Below, one piece after another: positions 24,659-33,905 of a DNA stretch of 64,000 nt (positions are counted from its first letter, which is position 1; the number at the start of each line of letters is the position of its first letter). The DNA comes from Spongiivirga citrea (GTDB lineage: Bacteria > Bacteroidota > Bacteroidia > Flavobacteriales > Flavobacteriaceae): NCBI RefSeq assembly GCF_010671565.1, contig NZ_JAABOQ010000002.1, positions 636,824 to 700,823 of the forward strand, given 5' to 3'. The notes under the pieces were generated by a model, which ran no database searches, was not told the origin of the DNA, and saw only the letters and a program-made list of their open reading frames with translations. The position numbers and the translations under genes are program-made.

Positions 24659-25468
24659 ATGAAAAATTCAAATTTTAAATACCGATTATTAGTTTTATTA
24701 GACCATAGTAAAACATCGAAAGTTGCATTACGTGATGCTGTAAACTTAGCAAAGGTAATTGATGGTAAGATCGATTTACTACAAGTGAAAGCTCCATCAA
24801 AATTTACCCAATACGGTAATCAAATAGCATTAATGCGTACACTGGATGAGCAGAGAGCCAGTGAAAAGAAGAAAATGAAAGAGCTAGCTAATACGATATC
24901 AGAATCTGAAAACATTCCGGTTTCATATAAATTTACCTTTGGTAATGTTGTTAATGAAGTACAAGACCATATTGACCAAACAACACCAGATATTGTTGTT
25001 ATCGGTAAACGAAAAACAGGCTTTAAAAGCTTCTTAAAAACAAGTGTAACTAATCACTTGTTAAACAATCATAAAGGTGGAATTCTTATTTCTGGTAATG
25101 AAAGCAATACCGCTGCTTTTGACGATGTGTCCCTAGGGTTCTTAAATGAGGAGGCTTTAAATAATGAAATTACTATTGCTGGTGATCTTATTAGTAAGTC
25201 TAAACGCCCTTTAAAACTTTTTAAATTCTCTGGAGATTCGTATCAAGACAAACAAGAAACACCTAATAAAGTTGTTACGTTTGAATTTGACGAACACGCT
25301 GAGCCCAGTACGCCAATCTCTAAATACATTAGTAAAAACGGGGTCGATCTTTTATGCGTTAAACGAGATATGGAAAAAGGCATTTCTAAGTCGATAAATC
25401 AGTTTAACAACGAGATTGCAAAGACAATAATCAAAACAGAAGTACCTGTATTGGTGCTTGCGAACTAA
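24659..25468 (+). CDS. Usp-like protein of the SulP-carbonic anhydrase operon
   Basis: 269 residues with Usp topology. It starts FKYRLLVLLDHSKTSKVALRDAVNLAKVIDG and has TPDIVVIGKRKTG where other Usps have G-x2-G. The G-x2-G-x9-G-S/T signature is broken (GKRK...), so ATP binding is doubtful. A second half (NEITIAGDLISKSKRPLKLFK to TEVPVLVLAN) resembles another Usp domain. It lies between the transporter and the carbonic anhydrase with 11 and 8 bp spacing, which suggests a regulator of the transporter rather than a general stress protein. Confidence 0.85.
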   Translation: MKNSNFKYRLLVLLDHSKTSKVALRDAVNLAKVIDGKIDLLQVKAPSKFTQYGNQIALMRTLDEQRASEKKKMKELANTISESENIPVSYKFTFGNVVNEVQDHIDQTTPDIVVIGKRKTGFKSFLKTSVTNHLLNNHKGGILISGNESNTAAFDDVSLGFLNEEALNNEITIAGDLISKSKRPLKLFKFSGDSYQDKQETPNKVVTFEFDEHAEPSTPISKYISKNGVDLLCVKRDMEKGISKSINQFNNEIAKTIIKTEVPVLVLAN

Positions 25469-25476
25469 AAGTTATT

Positions 25477-26106
25477 ATGAAAGCACATACAAAAGAAACA
25501 CAGGCTATCATGACACCTGCTTCATCATTAGAGGCACTTGTCAATGGAAACCAGCGATTTCAGGAAAACTATCGTGCCGATCGAGATTTAATGCAACAAG
25601 TTGGAGATACTAGTACAGGCCAATACCCGTTTGCCACGATCTTGAGTTGTATTGACTCGCGAGTTTCATCCGAACTTATTTTCGATCAAGGAATAGGTGA
25701 CATTTTCAGTATCAGAATTGCCGGAAATTTTGTGAATGAGGATATTTTAGGGAGTATGGAGTTTGCATGCAAATTGGCTGGAACAAAGTTGGTTGTTGTC
25801 TTAGGACACACGGCTTGCGGTGCAGTCAAGGGCGCATGTGATCATGCTAGACTTGGTAATCTTACTGCACTAATAAATAAGATTGAGCCGGCTGTTGAAG
25901 CCGTAAAAGAACCTCAAGATGCATCCTTAAGAAATTCAAATAATATTGATTTTGTAAACGAGGTGGCTAAAAAAAATGTCATGATGACAATTGATAATAT
26001 TCGTTCATCGAGTGAAGTACTTCAAGAAATGGAACAAAATGGTGAAATAGAAATTGTTGGTGGTATGTATGACATCAATACTGGTGCTGTGTCATTCTAT
26101 AATTAA
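25477..26106 (+). CDS. Beta-class carbonic anhydrase
   Basis: 209 residues. It interconverts CO2 and bicarbonate. The zinc ligands are C58 (ILSCIDSR), H111 and C114 (LGHTACGAVKGA), with the Asp-Arg dyad D60/R62. The RIAGNFVNEDILGSMEFA block is also conserved. No signal peptide is seen, so it is cytosolic. Coupling to a SulP transporter and a Usp-like protein implies an inorganic carbon supply system. A terminator follows. Confidence 0.95.
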   Translation: MKAHTKETQAIMTPASSLEALVNGNQRFQENYRADRDLMQQVGDTSTGQYPFATILSCIDSRVSSELIFDQGIGDIFSIRIAGNFVNEDILGSMEFACKLAGTKLVVVLGHTACGAVKGACDHARLGNLTALINKIEPAVEAVKEPQDASLRNSNNIDFVNEVAKKNVMMTIDNIRSSSEVLQEMEQNGEIEIVGGMYDINTGAVSFYN

Positions 26107-26138
26107 CAAAATGTAACCGGACTCCGACAGACTTCCTT

Positions 26139-26187
26139 AAAAATTCCAGTATTAGTAACAATAAAATAGTATTGATACTGGATTTTT
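26139..26187 (+). terminator. Intrinsic terminator after carbonic anhydrase
   Basis: The stem TCCAGTAT / ATACTGGA is extended by an A-run and a T-run (AAAAAT... / ...ATTTTT, one bulge), and ends in TTTTTAA. It lies about 30 bp after the carbonic anhydrase stop. Confidence 0.72.
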
Positions 26188-26266
26188 AATACCTAGTATT
26201 TGACTAGAAACACTCACTTTATATAAAGACTGGGTCGGGAGAATACGGACCTATTTCAAACAAAAT

Positions 26267-27922
26267 ATGAAAGAAATAATGACACCATGGCAACGATTTA
26301 TAGGGCTGCTACAATTGGATAAAAAAGATATCAAACAAATCTTTTTCTATGCAGTTTTTACGGGCATCGTAGCACTGTCGTTACCTTTAGGTATACAAGC
26401 AATTATTAACTTGATTCAAGGAGCACAAATTTCCACTTCTTGGATTGTTCTAGTAATTCTTGTAACCCTTGGAGTTGCTTTTCAGGGTGGGTTACAACTT
26501 ATGCAAATTCGTATTTTAGAGAATATTCAACAAAAGATATTCACGCGTTCATCATTTGAATTCGCCTATCGTTTTCCCAAAATAAAAACAAGTGAGTTAC
26601 GTAACTATTATCCGCCAGAATTAGCCAATAGATTCTTCGATACATTGACTGTCCAAAAGGGGCTATCTAAAATTTTAATTGATTTTCCTGCAGCGGTACT
26701 ACAAATTGTTTTTGGAATTGCCCTGCTATCGTTCTACCATCCATTTTTTATTATCTACGGCCTTATGTTAGTATTACTTATATACTTTGTTTTCAAACTT
26801 ACAGCTAAAAAAGGTCTCCATACTAGTTTAGAAGAATCGAAAAACAAGTACAAAGTTGCCCATTGGATTCAGGAAATTGCTCGAGCGCTAATAAGTTTTA
26901 AGCTATCGGGCAATACCAAATTGGCCATGACCAGAAATGATGAATTAACAACTGAATATCTGGAATCTAGAGAAAACCACTTTAGAATTCTCCTTTTACA
27001 GTTTGTGCAGATGATTGGTTTTAAAATCTTAGTAACAGCAGGCCTTTTAATAATAGGGGGCTTATTAGTATTAAACCAACAAATGAATATAGGACAGTTC
27101 GTAGCGGCTGAGATTATTATTCTTTTGGTAATTACATCTGTAGAGAAACTAATCTCAGGTTTAGAGACCTTTTATGATGTACTTACTTCATTGGAAAAAA
27201 TTGGGCAAGTAGTTGATAAAGAAATTGAATCTCAAGAAGGTGTCGATCCTTTCGAAGCTAATCAATCTTTAAAAATTGAATTGGATGAAGTTGCATATCA
27301 AACGTCTAGTGGTAATGTGATTCTAGAAAATATTAATTTATCTATCCTTCAAAATGATCGCTTCCTCCTTGATGGGGCAGCAGGCTCAGGAAAAACCACA
27401 CTACTAAAACTCCTATCTGGTTTAATAGAACCAACCCAAGGAATGATTTACGTAAATGATTCCTCGTTAAAAGGTATATTCCCAAATCGATATCGCAACC
27501 AAGTCGGGCAGTTGCTACCAGAGCAACAACCATTTGAGGGTACTATTCTAGAAAATATAACCTTTGGGTCCTCTTCTATTTCCATGGAACGCGTAAATGA
27601 AGTTCTCAAAAATCTAGGACTGCTACCATTCGTTAAGATGCAGGCAAATGGACTCCAGTCGATCCTGTATACGGAAGGACAACAAATTCCATTTACAGTT
27701 TCAAAACGTATTCTTTTAGCACGGGCAATTGTTCATGAACCTAAGTTGCTATTATTAAAAGACCCTCTTGAGCATTTTGAAACTGCCGAGGCGGAAAAAA
27801 TAATAAACTACTTAATAGATGATAGTCAACCATGGGCTTTAATCGTTTCATCGAGAAACAACTTGTGGAAAAATGTAACCGAGAAAACGATTCGATTAGA
27901 GAACAAAACCATTAAACAGTAA
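26267..27922 (+). CDS. ABC exporter (fused permease-ATPase) with degenerate ATPase motifs
   Basis: 551 residues. An exporter-type transmembrane domain with about six helices (20-310) is fused to a nucleotide-binding domain. Walker A is intact (GAAGSGKTT, about 368-376). The LSGGQ signature is replaced by FTVSKRI ahead of ILLARAIV, and Walker B reads LLLLKDPLEHF, where a D-E pair is expected. The catalytic Glu is therefore absent and hydrolysis by a homodimer is doubtful. No N-terminal C39 peptidase is present. It is followed 4 bp later by HlyD and TolC genes, forming a type I-like secretion operon. Such peptidase-free, degenerate ABC proteins may recur in Bacteroidota. Confidence 0.9.
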   Translation: MKEIMTPWQRFIGLLQLDKKDIKQIFFYAVFTGIVALSLPLGIQAIINLIQGAQISTSWIVLVILVTLGVAFQGGLQLMQIRILENIQQKIFTRSSFEFAYRFPKIKTSELRNYYPPELANRFFDTLTVQKGLSKILIDFPAAVLQIVFGIALLSFYHPFFIIYGLMLVLLIYFVFKLTAKKGLHTSLEESKNKYKVAHWIQEIARALISFKLSGNTKLAMTRNDELTTEYLESRENHFRILLLQFVQMIGFKILVTAGLLIIGGLLVLNQQMNIGQFVAAEIIILLVITSVEKLISGLETFYDVLTSLEKIGQVVDKEIESQEGVDPFEANQSLKIELDEVAYQTSSGNVILENINLSILQNDRFLLDGAAGSGKTTLLKLLSGLIEPTQGMIYVNDSSLKGIFPNRYRNQVGQLLPEQQPFEGTILENITFGSSSISMERVNEVLKNLGLLPFVKMQANGLQSILYTEGQQIPFTVSKRILLARAIVHEPKLLLLKDPLEHFETAEAEKIINYLIDDSQPWALIVSSRNNLWKNVTEKTIRLENKTIKQ

Positions 27923-27926
27923 TAGG

Positions 27927-29282
27927 ATGCTTAATATTTCACATAATCAGTTGAATAAAAAAGTGACCCTTCAGGGATATAAAGCTCATAAGAAGGCCTT
28001 TAAAGGTCAGCATTTTAAAATATTTAATAGGTTTTTGTACACTTTTGCGGGTATCGCTATTATTATCCTCTTTTTACCTTGGACACAAAACGTTACTGGT
28101 AATGGATATGTTACCACTTTAACTCCAGATCAGCGTCCTCAAACGATACAATCACCTATACCAGGTCGTATAGAGAAATGGCATGTAAAGGAAGGGGACT
28201 TCGTGAAAAAAGGAGATACTATTCTTTATATCTCTGAAATTAAGAACGAGTATCAAGATCCTAGGTTAGTAGAACGGACTAATCAGCAGCGAGATGCTAA
28301 AAGCCGATCCGTATTATCTTATCAAGAAAAAGTAAAAGCGTTAGAAAATCAAGTAGTAGCACTTTCTAAGGAGCGAGATTTAAAACGTACTCAAACCGAA
28401 AATAAATTAAGACAAGCCGAGCTAAAAGTGCAAAGTGATAGTATTGACCTTATCGCGGCTCAAACCAATATCAAAATTGCACGGCGACAGTTCGAAAGAA
28501 CAGAGACACTACAAACAGAAGGGTTAAAAGCTGTAACCGATGTAGAGGAGAAAAGATTGAAATTGCAAGAAACGCAAGCAAAGTTAATATCTCAGGAGAA
28601 CAAACTTTTAGCAAGTAAAAATGAATTAATTAACGCTAGATTAGAAATAAGCCGCATTAATGCAAGTTATGCTGATAAGATTGCCAAAGCTAGAAGTGAT
28701 CGATTTACAGCAGAGTCCAATCAGTTTGATACCGAAGCCCAGGTTACTAAGCTAGAGAATCAGACTACCAACTACAAAATGCGGAATGCCCTATACTATA
28801 TCACAGCGCCTCAAAACGGTTACATCAACAAAGCAATAAAAGGTGGAATAGGTGAAACGTTTAAAGAAGGAGAGCAATTAGTTGGTATTATGCCAGCAAA
28901 TTATGATTTGGCAGTGGAAACTTATGTGAGTCCAATTGACCTACCTCTTATGCATCTTGGGGAGTCTGTTCGCATTCAATTTGATGGCTGGCCGGCAATC
29001 TTCTTTAGTGGTTGGCCCAATGCATCGTTCGGAACTTATGCTGGTAAGGTAGTAGCCATTGAAACTTTTATCAGCGATAATGGGAAATTTAGAATTTTAA
29101 TAGCCCCAGATTTAGAGGAAGTTGAGTGGCCTGAGAACGTACGAGTAGGCTCAGGTGCTTATACCATAGCATTATTAGAAGATGTACCTATATGGTATGA
29201 GGTTTGGAGGCAGTTAAATGGCTTCCCCCCTAACTACTACACGCCGGAAAAGGCTGATGTTAAAAGCGACCAAAAGAAATGA
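27927..29282 (+). CDS. HlyD-family membrane fusion protein
   Basis: 451 residues. It has a short cytoplasmic N-terminus, one transmembrane helix (about 33-52, FLYTFAGIAIIILFLPW), then a lipoyl half (IQSPIPGRIEKWHVKEGDFVKKGDTILYI), a long coiled-coil hairpin (about 110-280) and a second lipoyl half with a beta-barrel (ITAPQNGYINKAIKGGIGETFKEGEQLVGI). It bridges the ABC protein to TolC in the periplasm. The stop overlaps the TolC-like gene start by 4 bp. Confidence 0.93.
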   Translation: MLNISHNQLNKKVTLQGYKAHKKAFKGQHFKIFNRFLYTFAGIAIIILFLPWTQNVTGNGYVTTLTPDQRPQTIQSPIPGRIEKWHVKEGDFVKKGDTILYISEIKNEYQDPRLVERTNQQRDAKSRSVLSYQEKVKALENQVVALSKERDLKRTQTENKLRQAELKVQSDSIDLIAAQTNIKIARRQFERTETLQTEGLKAVTDVEEKRLKLQETQAKLISQENKLLASKNELINARLEISRINASYADKIAKARSDRFTAESNQFDTEAQVTKLENQTTNYKMRNALYYITAPQNGYINKAIKGGIGETFKEGEQLVGIMPANYDLAVETYVSPIDLPLMHLGESVRIQFDGWPAIFFSGWPNASFGTYAGKVVAIETFISDNGKFRILIAPDLEEVEWPENVRVGSGAYTIALLEDVPIWYEVWRQLNGFPPNYYTPEKADVKSDQKK

Positions 29283-30691
29283 AAAAACATTTTCGTGGTT
29301 TATTGATAATAGGTTTAGTTGTATTTGTAAATACACTTGCTGCTCAAGTAAATGATGGCATAGCTTCAAATATGTTAACTTTTGAAGAGTACTTGGCTTA
29401 TGTAAAAAAATACCATCCATTAATTAAGCAAGCAAATCTTACTTTGAATATAGGAGAAGCTAATTTACTCAGAGCCAGAGGAGGTTTCGATCCTAAAATT
29501 GAGGTAGATTATGATCGGAAAAAATTCAAACAAATCGAGTATTATGATCAGTTAAATACCACTTTTAAAATACCGACTTGGTATGGTATTGAGTTTAAGG
29601 CCAACTTTGAGGAGAATTCTGGTGAATTCTTAAATCCCAATCTTTCAGTACCAGATGATGGGCTTTATAGTGCAGGTGTTTCATTTTCGTTAGCAAGGGG
29701 CTTTTTAATTAACGAAAGAATGGCATCATTGAAGAAAGCTCGTTTTTTTAGAAATCAAACAAAAGCTGACAGAAACTTGCTGGTCAATAATTTGATTTTT
29801 GAAGCCAGTAAAGCCTATTTTCAATGGACTGAGGCTTATAATGAAGAACAAATTTATATCGCTTTCCTAAACAATGCCTCTACCAGATTAGAAGCGGTAC
29901 AGAAAAGTGTTGATGCTGGAGATAAGCCTGAAATTGATATTACTGAAGCAAGAATAGCCTATCAAAATAGAATATTAAGCTTAGAAGCTGCTACCCTAAA
30001 AAAGAGGAAAGCGGCTTTAGAGGCAAGTAACTTTTTATGGCTTAATGATATTCCGTTGGAAATAGAAGAAAATATTATTCCTGAGCTTCCTACTGAAGTA
30101 ATAGTTAGAAACTCCTTATTTCTTGAGGGAATTACTGATACACTTGCCTTACAACAAAACCATCCTAAACTACAAAGCCTAGATGCAAAAATTAAGGGCT
30201 TAAAAGTAGAGCAAAAGCTGAAGAGAAATAAACTGCTACCAAGAATAGATTTACAATATAACTTTTTGACTGAGCAGTACGATCAGTTAAGTTCCTTAAA
30301 CACGGCTAATTACAAAAGTGCTGTAAATATTAGCTTTCCGTTGTTTTTAAGAAAAGAGCGAGGGAATTTAAAACTAGCCAATTATAAGCTACAGGATGCA
30401 CGGTTCGAGCGAATGTCGGAATCCCTAAAAATTCAAAACAAAATTACTGCTGTTAATACAGAAATTAGATCATTAAATGAGCAAAACCAATTAATTGAGG
30501 AGATTGTAAGCGATTATGAAAAGTTAGTCCTGGCAGAAGAACGTAAATTTTTCTTGGGTGAAAGCTCCTTGTTCTTAATCAATTCACGTGAACAGAAATT
30601 GATCGATTCTAGACTAAAAGCCAATAAACTAAGTATAAAACTGTTACAAGCAAATACTTCGCTCTATAATTCTTTAGGTTTGGTGAACTAA
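29279..30691 (+). CDS. TolC-family outer membrane channel protein
   Basis: 470 residues with a signal peptide (MKKHFRGLLIIGLVVFVNTLAAQ, cleavage near residue 22). The body has paired long helices with repeated heptads and beta segments typical of TolC: LNIGEANLLRARGGFDPKIEVDYDRK and its duplicate around KIKGLKVEQKLKRNKLLPRIDLQYNF. It would provide the outer-membrane exit for the ABC-HlyD pump. No secreted substrate gene is next to the operon; a PHP phosphatase of the glycan locus follows 48 bp later. Confidence 0.92.
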   Translation: MKKHFRGLLIIGLVVFVNTLAAQVNDGIASNMLTFEEYLAYVKKYHPLIKQANLTLNIGEANLLRARGGFDPKIEVDYDRKKFKQIEYYDQLNTTFKIPTWYGIEFKANFEENSGEFLNPNLSVPDDGLYSAGVSFSLARGFLINERMASLKKARFFRNQTKADRNLLVNNLIFEASKAYFQWTEAYNEEQIYIAFLNNASTRLEAVQKSVDAGDKPEIDITEARIAYQNRILSLEAATLKKRKAALEASNFLWLNDIPLEIEENIIPELPTEVIVRNSLFLEGITDTLALQQNHPKLQSLDAKIKGLKVEQKLKRNKLLPRIDLQYNFLTEQYDQLSSLNTANYKSAVNISFPLFLRKERGNLKLANYKLQDARFERMSESLKIQNKITAVNTEIRSLNEQNQLIEEIVSDYEKLVLAEERKFFLGESSLFLINSREQKLIDSRLKANKLSIKLLQANTSLYNSLGLVN

Positions 30692-30739
30692 TTATCTACA
30701 TTTTATATACTGTAATGTTTCGTAATTTTACAGTCTAAA

Positions 30740-31492
30740 TTGTTGCCCTTGATCTTCTTTAAAAAGAAAACAGTCACACTATCAGATCTTATCCCCAAAG
30801 GGTATGTTGATATTCATTCACATTTACTTCCCGGTATCGATGATGGATCAAAAAACATCTACCAAACTACTAAGCTAGTTAAAATGCTAAATGAGATTGG
30901 AGTTGAACATTTTATAACCACTCCGCATGTAATGGACGATGTTTGGCCAAACACCACTGATAGGATTAACAATAAACTCATTGAAACTGCAAATCTTTTA
31001 AAAACGTTTAAAATAAATTTCAGTTCTTTTTCGGCTGCTGCGGAATATATGATTGATGATTTGTTCCTAAAACGATTACAGAAAAACGATTTGCTTACTA
31101 TCGGAGAGGATTACTTATTAGTCGAAATGTCCACTTTTAATCCGCCCATCAACATTCTCGAGATTATCTTTGAAATGAAATTGGCAGGTTACAAACCAAT
31201 CCTAGCACATCCTGAGCGATACGGATATTATTTTAATAAATATAAGATGTATAATGATCTGAAGAAGGCGGGTTGCTTTTTTCAGGTAAATCTCCTTTCA
31301 CTTACAGATTATTACGGCGCCCAAGTCCAGGATACTGCCTTCAAATTATTGTCAGATAATCTTATAGACTTTACCGGAACAGATGCGCATAACGAGCGAC
31401 AAATAAATAAGTTGAAAGACTTAATACCAAATAAGGAAGTAAATCAAATTGAAAAATGCCTTAGTGCCAATTCTATTTTTTGTACTAGCTAG
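30740..31492 (+). CDS. CpsB/YwqE-type tyrosine phosphatase (PHP domain)
   Basis: 250 residues. PHP-fold metal-dependent protein-tyrosine phosphatase that removes phosphate from a BY-kinase such as Wzc and so controls polysaccharide assembly. Motifs are DIHSHLLPGIDDGS, HPERYGYY and GTDAHNERQ. No in-frame ATG exists upstream of the catalytic motif, and an in-frame stop lies at 30713, so TTG at 30740 (or 30743) must be the start. Its 3' end overlaps by 8 bp with the Wzc-type kinase gene transcribed in the opposite direction, unlike the usual same-strand arrangement. Confidence 0.92.
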   Translation: MLPLIFFKKKTVTLSDLIPKGYVDIHSHLLPGIDDGSKNIYQTTKLVKMLNEIGVEHFITTPHVMDDVWPNTTDRINNKLIETANLLKTFKINFSSFSAAAEYMIDDLFLKRLQKNDLLTIGEDYLLVEMSTFNPPINILEIIFEMKLAGYKPILAHPERYGYYFNKYKMYNDLKKAGCFFQVNLLSLTDYYGAQVQDTAFKLLSDNLIDFTGTDAHNERQINKLKDLIPNKEVNQIEKCLSANSIFCTS

Positions 31493-33893
31493 CTCTTTTG
31501 AACCAAGTCATTGGATTTAGGCTGAATTTCTTTTTTCCGCCATTGATCTCTGTACCATAATATCTATCACCATAACTTCCATAATACCCGATTCGTTTAT
31601 CTACTGCATTTAACAAGATCGCCATATTAGGTAGGCGTTTATCACGATATATATTTTCAACATTGTTGAGCAGCTTCACATCCGTATAATCCGCACGTAC
31701 TATATATATGGAAAGGTCCGCCATTGGAGCAATTAGCATAGTATCAGTAACAAGACTAACTGGCGCAGAATCTACCACAATGTAATCGTAATTTTCCTTC
31801 AAATAAGCAAAAAGGTCTTTTACCTTGTCTTGCATTAAAAGTTCTGCTGGGTTTGGAGGTATGGCACCTGCTGATATGACATCGAACCAATTATTTTCCT
31901 CATATTTTAAAATTACATCTTGAGGTCGTATTTCCTTCTTAGTTATGTAATTTGAAAGCCCATTTGTAAGTTCTTTCTCAGGAATACTTATGAAATCATG
32001 CAACTTCGGATTTCGCATATCTGTGCCTACAAGAATAACTTTCTTACCGGTCATCGCCAGCGTTGAAGCCACATTAACGGAGACCAATGTTTTGCCTTCT
32101 CCAGAAACACTAGAGGTTACAAAAATCGTTTTTCCTTTATCTCCGGTACCTGCCAATAGAAAATCAAGATTTGTTCTTAAAATTCTAAAAGACTCTGCAA
32201 AACCGGAGCGATCTTTTTTAGAAACTAAAACCTTATCTCTACGTCTCATTTTAGGTATATCGCCAACAACAGGTGCTGTAAGTCTAGATTCGACATCTTC
32301 TTTAAAATGGATTTTTGTATCTAATAGATCTTTCATGTAAATAACACCAAATGGAAGAACAAAGCCAAGAAAAAGTGCTGCTCCTAAAATCGTTTTCTTA
32401 TTTGGAGAAACCAAACTGGCGAATTCTGCTACCGCAGGATCGATGACCTTTGAATTAGGTTTTGTTACTGCTAGTGCAATGGCAGCTTCTTCTCTTTTTT
32501 GGAGAAGGAAAAGATAAATTTGTTCTTTAGTCCCTTGTCTTCTTTCTAAATCTCTAAGTTCACTTTCCTGCCCCGGAACCGAAGTCAGTTTAGAATCTAA
32601 AATAGCATTCTGATCCCGCAACGTGGAAAGTTGTATAGAAATAGTTTTAGATAAGGTAGCTAGACTTTGACTCAAGCTATTTTTTAGGTTGTCTAACTGC
32701 TGAGTTAAATTAATCACAGTAGGATTACGAACAGTCGACGACTTCAAAATACTTTTTCTTTGTGCTGCAATTGTGTTATAATTACTCACTATTTGAGTAA
32801 TTGCCGGATCAGAGGAGCCCAATCCTGCAGATAACGGTTCGTAATTCTCTCCCTGTGTATTCACGGATCGAATCATATAATTAATGAGCCGCTGTTGAGT
32901 TGTCAATTCCTTTATCTGTAACTCGTTCGAAGTATCAGCATTCAGAAACATACTAACTTCAGAACTAATATCTGTTAACTGATTAGATGCCTTAAAGGTT
33001 ACTGCATCTCTATCTACTTGCGAAAGGTCTTCATAAACAATTTCAAGTCGCTCAGTAATAAATTTCATTGTATTAATTGAGACCTGATTTTTGTCCTCCA
33101 CCAATGAGCGATTATAATGCTTTATTAAAGAATTAACAATATCGGTAGCCTTTTCCTTGACGGGATCTACTAGGGATATACGAATTACGTTTGCATTTGT
33201 TTTATTCGATACCACAGTTAACAACTTTCTATATTTTCTAGAAACTGAAGCTAAAGGAGATAATCGTACAAGGGTAATACTCCCAACATGTCTTCCCATA
33301 TTTTTTGAACTTGGGGTAATAATCATATCACTAAATCCCATCTCAATACTTTCTCCGAAAGAATATGTTCCTATTGATTCCTCATTTTCATTTTTCAAAT
33401 TAAATGTTGAAGGAGATTTGATCTCAATTATAAAAGATGCAGATGATTGTTCTATAATTGAATCATTCACTAGAAAATTGACCTTTACAGGTGGTGTTTT
33501 ATAGTTTTCCTGATAAGAAATTCTTCCCAATGAATAATAACTTACATTGATTCCAAGATCTTTCACCACATTTTCCATCAATGTGCGAGATTTGAATCGA
33601 ACGATTTCGCTTTCTATCTTATTCTGATTACTAGGAACCAAGCCTAGATCTCCTAATGCAGCTAAATCAGGACCACTACTATCTGTTTCATCAATTAACA
33701 TGACCGTAGCATTAACCATATATTGAGGAACGGTATATCGCAAATACAAGAATGCTGCGAGAACAAACACAATAATTGTAATTAAGAACCAATACCAATG
33801 CCGAGAATACTTCGCAAGCTCCTTTCTTAGATCAAATCCACCTTTTAATAAACTTCTTTGATTATCGCCAACTTGTTCCTGAAACGGATGCAT
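31485..33893 (-). CDS. Wzc-type polysaccharide copolymerase / tyrosine autokinase
   Basis: 802 residues. An inner-membrane protein with a Wzz-like N-terminal domain: TM1 near 35-55, a large periplasmic region rich in heptads, and TM2 near 490-510. The cytoplasmic BY-kinase domain has Walker A GEGKT (about 598), Walker A' VGTDMRNPKLHD and Walker B IVVDSAPVS. A C-terminal tyrosine cluster YYGSYGDRYYG (near 775) carries the autophosphorylation sites. Cycles of phosphorylation by this protein and dephosphorylation by the CpsB-type protein control chain export. It sits 12 bp downstream of the export protein gene. Confidence 0.95.
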   Translation of the reverse strand: MHPFQEQVGDNQRSLLKGGFDLRKELAKYSRHWYWFLITIIVFVLAAFLYLRYTVPQYMVNATVMLIDETDSSGPDLAALGDLGLVPSNQNKIESEIVRFKSRTLMENVVKDLGINVSYYSLGRISYQENYKTPPVKVNFLVNDSIIEQSSASFIIEIKSPSTFNLKNENEESIGTYSFGESIEMGFSDMIITPSSKNMGRHVGSITLVRLSPLASVSRKYRKLLTVVSNKTNANVIRISLVDPVKEKATDIVNSLIKHYNRSLVEDKNQVSINTMKFITERLEIVYEDLSQVDRDAVTFKASNQLTDISSEVSMFLNADTSNELQIKELTTQQRLINYMIRSVNTQGENYEPLSAGLGSSDPAITQIVSNYNTIAAQRKSILKSSTVRNPTVINLTQQLDNLKNSLSQSLATLSKTISIQLSTLRDQNAILDSKLTSVPGQESELRDLERRQGTKEQIYLFLLQKREEAAIALAVTKPNSKVIDPAVAEFASLVSPNKKTILGAALFLGFVLPFGVIYMKDLLDTKIHFKEDVESRLTAPVVGDIPKMRRRDKVLVSKKDRSGFAESFRILRTNLDFLLAGTGDKGKTIFVTSSVSGEGKTLVSVNVASTLAMTGKKVILVGTDMRNPKLHDFISIPEKELTNGLSNYITKKEIRPQDVILKYEENNWFDVISAGAIPPNPAELLMQDKVKDLFAYLKENYDYIVVDSAPVSLVTDTMLIAPMADLSIYIVRADYTDVKLLNNVENIYRDKRLPNMAILLNAVDKRIGYYGSYGDRYYGTEINGGKKKFSLNPMTWFKRAS

Positions 33894-33905
33894 TTATAGT
33901 ATGAA

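Noticed and set aside
26267..27922. Bacteriocin exporter with a C39 leader peptidase
   Set aside because: The N-terminus goes straight into membrane helices, no peptidase Cys/His is visible, and no small Gly-Gly leader peptide gene lies nearby.
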